64,000 nucleotides of DNA from Limnephilus marmoratus (lineage: Eukaryota > Arthropoda > Insecta > Trichoptera > Limnephilidae), in assembly GCA_917880885.1 (NCBI GenBank), contig OU862909.1:32672405-32736404 (forward strand), read 5' to 3'. The notes under the pieces were generated by a model, which saw only the letters and a list, made by a program, of their open reading frames with translations, did not search any database and had not been told where the DNA came from. The position numbers and the translations under genes were made by a program. Shown one piece after another: positions 58,276-64,000 of this stretch. Position 1 is the first letter of the stretch. Each line of letters starts with the position of its first letter.

Positions 58276-60710
58276 ACTTCTAATAATAATGCAGTCTTAC
58301 CTGTTTCAAATAATAATATCAAAAGGTAAAGGTATGCGTATTAACTTGCCACAGTCTACCCAGTACTGCCAGGTGCCCGCTGCAATACACGCAGGCCCAT
58401 CGACCGTTGAGGAAATAATTAAGCCATGATAGATCACACATTAGCGCGCTGGGATTCCCTCGATTAGGCGCGACCACACAAAGTCTCCGGTAAATTTACA
58501 CCGGTCTATACTTGCAGATTAGCCTTTAACTAGAATTATCTTAGTTTTGTCTGTGGTATTGTACATTGCTTATTCATTATGCGCAGAACTTGAGAGATAA
58601 AATTAAAAGCTATCCACCAAGAAATAATTGATTGTTAATAAACATAACGTTAATTGATAGAAGCTTTTGAACTGTGGATATTATACGAGTATTTGTTTAT
58701 ATTATTATGTAGGTGCTTTTTCAATATACCCTGGATAAGGTGACACAGTTTATTAAAAAAATACTTTGAGTTTGATAACAATGAGAAACAACTACTTCAG
58801 TAACCGAAAATGTTAATTACCAGTAAAAGTACGAGTAAGTAAAGTAGACTGAGACCCAAATTCAGGTTCTTAGATATTTTATTTTGGGTTACGACGGGAC
58901 AAATTTGTATTTGTCTTTAAAACTCCATGTAACTTCTATACCAAAAACATTTTATTCCTGTTATTATTGGACGTTATTATATAGGTCGGCAATTTTTTAA
59001 AGCTTAGTTACGAAAAAGGACACCTGGAGAAATTGTATTACATTGAGTCGTCACATGGTTAATAGATTTATTTTTCGCTAAGTTAAAATGAGTAAAAACA
59101 CTATTTCATATATTAAACCAATAATGTCTTTATCTATTAAAAATTTTATTAGAAGTAAACAATTAACCATATTAAATTATAATTTAAACAAAATGAAAAC
59201 TATTAAATTGTTCTTATTCCCTGGCGGTGTAAAATGTACCGAAGGAATTTTCCCTACAAGGAGTTTTCAGGAAATTAAAAAAAAAATCGGAATGATTTTC
59301 AAGCTACAAATAACAAATAATTCACAAAAAATGTTTTAATAGATGTTCAGGGATCAAAGGGTTAAATAAGAGAAAAAAAATTACCTTAAAACATTCCCAC
59401 CAATAACAATGGTCGCCAAGTGAAAAAATTTTCAATTTCCTTACTGAATACCTACTACTCATTATTACATAACTGATTCAAAGTGTTTTTTGAAGCGCGA
59501 ACTAACCGTGTTCCACTTTTCCATATACTTACCAAAAAAATTGTCATAAAAATAAGTAAACTCCAATATATTTTGGCCTTACCATTAAGAAAGAGAAATA
59601 CAAGAATAACAATTATCCGTAGAAAGATTCAGGAAAATGTGGTAGAGAAATACGCATCTCTTCATTTCACCGATACCTATAACATTGGAATGAGTGCAGT
59701 TTCCTTAAATTTTCCGGGCAGCAAACTGCAGGTTAACTATTGGTCTGGTGGTAGCCAATTTCCGATGTGAGAGGACATCAGAAGAAGAAGAAGATACCTA
59801 CTTAAAATTCACAATATTTGAACATTTTGTGAGAAATACAAAAGGTGCATTGAACAGTAAAAGCCTTTTTGTTGTGTTATGAAGTGTGTCTCTACATGTT
59901 TGTTTCTTTCACTCATCTGAACATCAAAAGGCAGTCGGTAAGTAGAGGTAATATGAATTTATTGCGTCCTTGAAAACTCCGAAAACGGCTGGGTTTAAAT
60001 TTGCAATCACTTTTGGAGCTCGAAAACAGGTCAGCGTTACAAAATATATATTTTGAATGTAATTTCATTTGTAAAAAGAAAAGTTCGACGCACGTTTTAA
60101 AATATAAAGATGCGCTTAGAATGCAGGTGCAAGAGTGAGAAGATTGGTTTTTATTCACATCGATCCTAAAGTCGCATTAGCTGTCAAATAAATAATTCAT
60201 ACCGACATAAATGTCAGCCATGCGAGAACCCTCTCGAATTCGTTAAGACGATTTCTGGACCGAGGATGGAAAGAATGATAAAATGTTCGTTTCATTTCAC
60301 GACGCTGACAGGAGATGTCAATATTTTGGCGTTCGCTGCAATGGCAAACCGACAATTGAATTGTAAAAAAATCATCACTATTCTGAGAGATCAGCCCATA
60401 TACAGATTTGCCAGTACGTTATGATTGATACGTTTATGATTGCTCGAATCAAGTGAAACACAGTGTTTAAATAATACAAGACATACACTTAAAACAATGA
60501 AGGAGGTAAAGTGGTAAATGCAATAATCTTTTACAATAAGACGAGTAGGTATGTTTGCTTGGCATCAAGAAATACAAATATTATTTTTGCTTGATACTGA
60601 TTTCGCCTCCTGTTCTATATTATATTTTAGGTTTAATGATTCTTGTTTAATGGCACCGTTATTGTTTATCATTTATCTATTGTCCTGTGCCAAAACACTG
60701 TGGACACGAA
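58276..60710. other. Unassigned DNA
   Basis: Mostly AT-rich. 58425-58520 is GC-balanced ('gcgcgctgggattccctcga'). The open frames at 59088 and 59483 are composed of lysine/isoleucine-rich AT translation and are not considered genes. Confidence 0.4.
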
Positions 60711-60850
60711 GTGTTATGCCGTATCGCCCCAACTCCTTTAGCCAACGTTTCGGACGGCGTTACAGTGTCCATTATCAGGACAGATGTGGACACAGTAACA
60801 CTGTCCGAAACGTTGGACAAAGAAGGAGGTAGCGCAGCACGGCATAACAC
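60711..60850. repeat. 140-bp fold-back repeat
   Basis: GTGTTATGCCG at the left and CGGCATAACAC at the right bound a nearly continuous palindrome. The inner arms CCAACGTTTCGGAC and GTCCGAAACGTTGG are perfect, followed by GTTACAGTGTCC and GGACACAGTAAC. The loop is about 12 bp. It is probably a fold-back MITE; no clear target duplication. Confidence 0.75.
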
Positions 60851-61770
60851 CCCAAAAACAAATAACGAAAATACTTTTGGTCGTGAAAATCTAAATCGAA
60901 AGCGAGGTCTACTGTTTACAGAACTACTAGTACTTTCAAATAATTGATTTATAGTACATGTAAGGACATACACGTGGATTCTGGCGAAGCAAACAGAAAA
61001 ATATAATATGTAGGTATAGATCTGAAGTTTTAATTAATTATTCGCCTGAACAACTATTGGCTGAACAAATCCCGATTTTAATTACCCAGTCACCGAAGGA
61101 ACAAATAACTAAAATACATAATCACATTACACTAAAGCAGAAATTTAATTAAATTTTCAGTACTTCTTCAAAGTAATCTCCGTTTTGGTTAATTAAAGAA
61201 AATAGACGAATACACTGGGCCCGTTCTCAATACATCGCTGGAGAATGCCAAACAAAGGAACGAATGAAAAATTTGAACAAAAAACCAATTAAATATAAAT
61301 TAGCATTTCCCCTTCATACCTGAGTGATCGTATTATTAAAGCGGCGTAGTGCCTGTTCAACACCTGACCGCAAACGATTTAATTAAAATACCTTATCTTG
61401 AGGAACGTTCATCAGGAGATTTTGTAAGTTGGTATGTATCTACTAGTGCATACGGACAAAGAATTGACGGACTGGGGAAGCAGACATTATAATGTATTAT
61501 AAGCGATTCTGTATATATCAACATTATTCTTACACGTGTAGCAAAAACCCCTTGTTACGTCGGCCGGCAACAATGAAGGCAACACAGACGTATTGAAAAA
61601 GTGAAGCCAGAGTAATTTTTGCTTGATTGCAATAAAATGTACAATGTCTGGCCTTCATACTTGAAAAGCAGATGATTTAATGTGGCATTTTTGATATTTT
61701 GTTTTTAGCAAACAATAAACTTGGTTAAGCATGTAAGTTATCAGAATTCTGTAATAATAAGCTATAGTAA
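60851..61770. other. Unassigned DNA
   Basis: 61190-61430 is somewhat GC-balanced with 'cgcaaacgatttaattaaaa'; otherwise nothing. Confidence 0.35.
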
Positions 61771-61957
61771 GGCCTTGTGCGCACTAGCGGCTAGCCGCGT
61801 AGGCGGTCAACCGCGCGGCCTGCCGCACTTTTATTTAAGTATGCAACCGCTCATATCCGTACGCACTCAACCGCCGAAAAATTTCATACTAAAATAAAAA
61901 TGCGGCTAGCCGCGCGGTTGACCGCCTACGCGGCTAGCCGCTAGTGCGCACAAGGCC
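61771..61957. mobile_element. PIF/Harbinger MITE, 187 bp, TAA duplication
   Basis: The ends GGCCTTGTGCGCACTAGCGG and its exact mirror form a perfect 49-bp inverted repeat, which continues imperfectly almost to the centre. TAA flanks both sides (61768-61770, 61958-61960), matching the TWA duplication of PIF/Harbinger. The GC-rich arms contrast with the AT-rich surroundings. The perfect arms suggest recent insertion. Confidence 0.9.
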
Positions 61958-61960
61958 TAA

Positions 61961-62957
61961 CGCTGCATTTAGTTTGATTTTTTAAATAAAGAAATGCTTT
62001 AGTTTGACAAAAGAATATTGACCGTGATGATAATAGCTGTCTTTTTCGTTTTCATACAATACATCTGAAGAGAACGTTCGTCGATGACTTACGCAAGATC
62101 TCTCTCTCTGGGACTACTATAGAACCTTTGGATTGCAAGATCAACAACAGAGGACATATAAAAATGAGTGGTTTAGCACATACAGAATTTAAATAATTTG
62201 ATTTCCGTATAATAATAGGGACTATTAGCTCCAGGTAGTTTAGTTTAAAAAGTATAACTGTAGGTACTACGAGGAAGGTGTATCTTCAATATAAACATTC
62301 ACGGTCCATCAGGGAGTCTAGTTTCTAGTCCAGCCATATGGTGTTCGTACACCTGTTTCGATATGCATCTGAACCATAGAACAAAGTTGAACCAGAAATG
62401 CTATGTGGGCGTGTTTCTTGATCCAAAAATTTAACCATTCTTTGCTTAAATTTCATACGTAGGACCGTGTTATTATGAAGCTTTCAATTCGACCACATGG
62501 GATGGCGATACATTATAGGTATACGATGTCAGATAAGAGAAGGAGACAAAGCGCATGCTAATTGGGATAAAACTAAAAGGTACTAAGTCAGTAGCGGCAT
62601 TGATTTCCAAATCTACATGGAAGGCATTTCTAGTGTATATATTATCTATGCATTGATCTGAACCAAAGATATACACGTGCGGGTAAAATTAACTTATTGA
62701 ATCAATTAAACCTAATAAATTGGCCCGTTAAAGTGAAAAATCACAACAATAAAACAGCGTCGAATCACTTCCGTTTCAGTTACAAACAATGAATATATAG
62801 GCGATTAATCATGGTGTCGATTCGATACTAAATTATCAAATCTAGACATAAAATAATAATTAATCGATTTGAATAAATACCTATAAATAAGTAGGTACCT
62901 ACCAATTTCTCAAGAACATATTTTACAGATATTGACTGTTTTTGAGTGAAAAAAAAT
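61961..62957. other. Unassigned DNA
   Basis: No gene or repeat recognised. Confidence 0.4.
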
Positions 62958-63020
62958 GGTTCCATGACGACTCACAGAGTGACAAATCAACACACCTTTA
63001 AAAAGTGATAGAAATTCATT
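62958..63020. repeat. Family M2, single end
   Basis: 'ggttccatgacgactcacag' followed by 'aatcaacacacctttaaaaa' resembles one terminus of the M2 elements at 36095 and 38058. The partner end is not seen. Confidence 0.5.
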
Positions 63021-63267
63021 AATAGGACCAGTGACCTCCCAGGTAAGATGGTCTTGTAAATTTTCTGTCTGCACAGAGTACAAACAACACAACGTGTATA
63101 CATTTTTACGCAGCAGCGCGTTCGTTGTCGAATACATTGAACATATAGTTTTGTTTTAGAGATCGACGAACCGGTGGATGCAATCTTTTAGCCATAAGTT
63201 ATTATAATGTTTTTGTCTAGTCCTAGTCCGTACTCAGAAGTAACATTGTAGATATATACCATAAATT

Positions 63268-63330
63268 TATGAGGTGATTTTTTTACAAAAACGGCGCTAT
63301 AAAAATTATCCAATTATAATTATTAATACT
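63268..63330 (+). repeat. Dispersed repeat family D, short end
   Basis: 'gaggtgatttttttacaaaa', 'acggcgctataaaaattatc', 'caattataattatt'. It matches family D ends elsewhere. Confidence 0.6.
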
Positions 63331-63431
63331 TATAAACCTACAAGCAAAATCGTCAACTGTTATTATCATGTTTACGTTTGGATATGCAAATAAATCTACA
63401 CGTATGATAATTTAGGCATTTATATAAAAAA

Positions 63432-63570
63432 AAGTGTCCGAGGGCAAAATGCACTAACTGAAAACTAACTTAAAAAGTTGGAATTTCGAAAATAGTTATT
63501 TATCTTTTTTTACTTGTACTATGTAGAATCACTTCCCGAAGTGTTTGCACTTTACCCCCGGGCATCTAGT
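63432..63570. mobile_element. MITE related to 32260, internally deleted
   Basis: The left 'gtgtccgagggcaaaatgca' and right 'gtagaatcacttcccgaagt', 'gcactttacccccgggc' match the ends of the element at 32260. The interior is shorter by about 140 bp and both ends carry substitutions. Confidence 0.65.
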
Positions 63571-64000
63571 GTACACATAGGTACATTTACTTAACTTACT
63601 TCAAACCAGTGATTCCTGATATGGAGTAATAAAATGTAAACGTTTAGTCTCCGGTGACTCTCTAAATGTTTCTTTTTTTAATTTCTACAAACCAAACAAA
63701 AAAAAATCTGCTTGTGTCATCACTCGTCACTCAGCCGAGTTACCGCCCAACCTCTCACACTCGTTACTAACTGTTCAATACCAAATGATTTTTTTATGTT
63801 TTAAGTAAAAAAAACAACGACATAAAAAATGTCAACGGAGACCAAAATTTCTTTTTATTTCATACTCCAAATAACGCCAGCAATTCCTGTTTAAAGTAAC
63901 AAAGTACGTCCCTTAACACCTGTATACATGTGTACATAAATAAGAGCTTCTTTAGATTGCTGTAGATGAGTGGCTTTGATTTTGAGATTGATAATTTTTT
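63571..64000. other. Unassigned DNA to window end
   Basis: AT-rich; nothing supported. Confidence 0.4.

Noticed and set aside
57812..58429. 205-codon plus-strand frame
   Set aside because: It is the antisense shadow of the RTE-like LINE remnant, whose minus-strand translation carries recognisable motifs.
59088..59770. Two plus-strand frames of 83 and 95 codons
   Set aside because: Their composition is that of translated AT-rich DNA (Lys, Ile, Asn), with no domain and no supporting context.

Overview
This is an AT-rich stretch of animal, almost certainly arthropod (probably insect), nuclear DNA. The evidence is the kind of repeats present: non-autonomous Helitrons with hairpin plus CTAG ends, tRNA-headed SINEs, LINE fragments of jockey/CR1-like and RTE-like type, PIF/Harbinger-type elements, and abundant GTAGGTACCTAC palindromes. 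I cannot fix the order of insect. I see no host protein-coding exon that I can defend. The only long open frame is a LINE reverse transcriptase. The rest reads as intergenic or intronic DNA loaded with mobile elements.

Layout. 1-4 kb: a retroposon end (family A), a small dispersed repeat and unassigned AT-rich DNA. 4.04-21.13 kb: a 17-kb head-to-tail array of seven non-autonomous Helitron-like units (E1-E7). Each unit ends in a hairpin followed by CTAG, and each carries internal minisatellites (127-bp and/or 108-bp units). 21-28 kb: mostly unassigned DNA with retroposon fragments. 28.51-29.66 kb: a very homogeneous 62-bp satellite whose unit is an imperfect palindrome. About 150 bp beyond it lies a 93-bp in-phase array of heat-shock-element pentamers (29811-29903). 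32-39.5 kb: a cluster of MITEs and family-A retroposons with readable target-site duplications and nested insertions.

39.5-41.9 kb: a 5'-truncated but otherwise open LINE (766 codons, YADD active site). 42-48 kb: unassigned DNA with some GC-rich, TAAT-rich blocks that could be conserved regulatory DNA. 48-49.2 kb: a pile-up of LINE and SINE fragments. 49.23-53.82 kb: a PIF/Harbinger-type element (TTA duplication, about 37-bp terminal inverted repeats). It holds a short HARBI1-like N-terminal reading frame and, between long internal inverted repeats, a decayed minus-strand gene for a multi-copy arthropod protein of unknown function with a C-terminal cysteine-rich domain. 54-64 kb: RTE-like LINE remnants, a full-length SINE with a 213-bp tandem duplication, a fold-back repeat at 60.7 kb, a 187-bp Harbinger MITE with TAA duplication at 61.77 kb, and MITE remnants.

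The elements interact as follows. Family A and the tRNA-headed SINE (family B) have similar 3' tails, which suggests (not proves) mobilisation by one LINE. Family-A copies serve as targets for MITEs, and their uninterrupted paralogues in the same window act as empty sites. The Helitron array grew either by insertion next to earlier 3' ends or by rolling-circle/unequal-exchange concatenation. All family assignments are by eye, without database searches; boundaries without a stated duplication are approximate.
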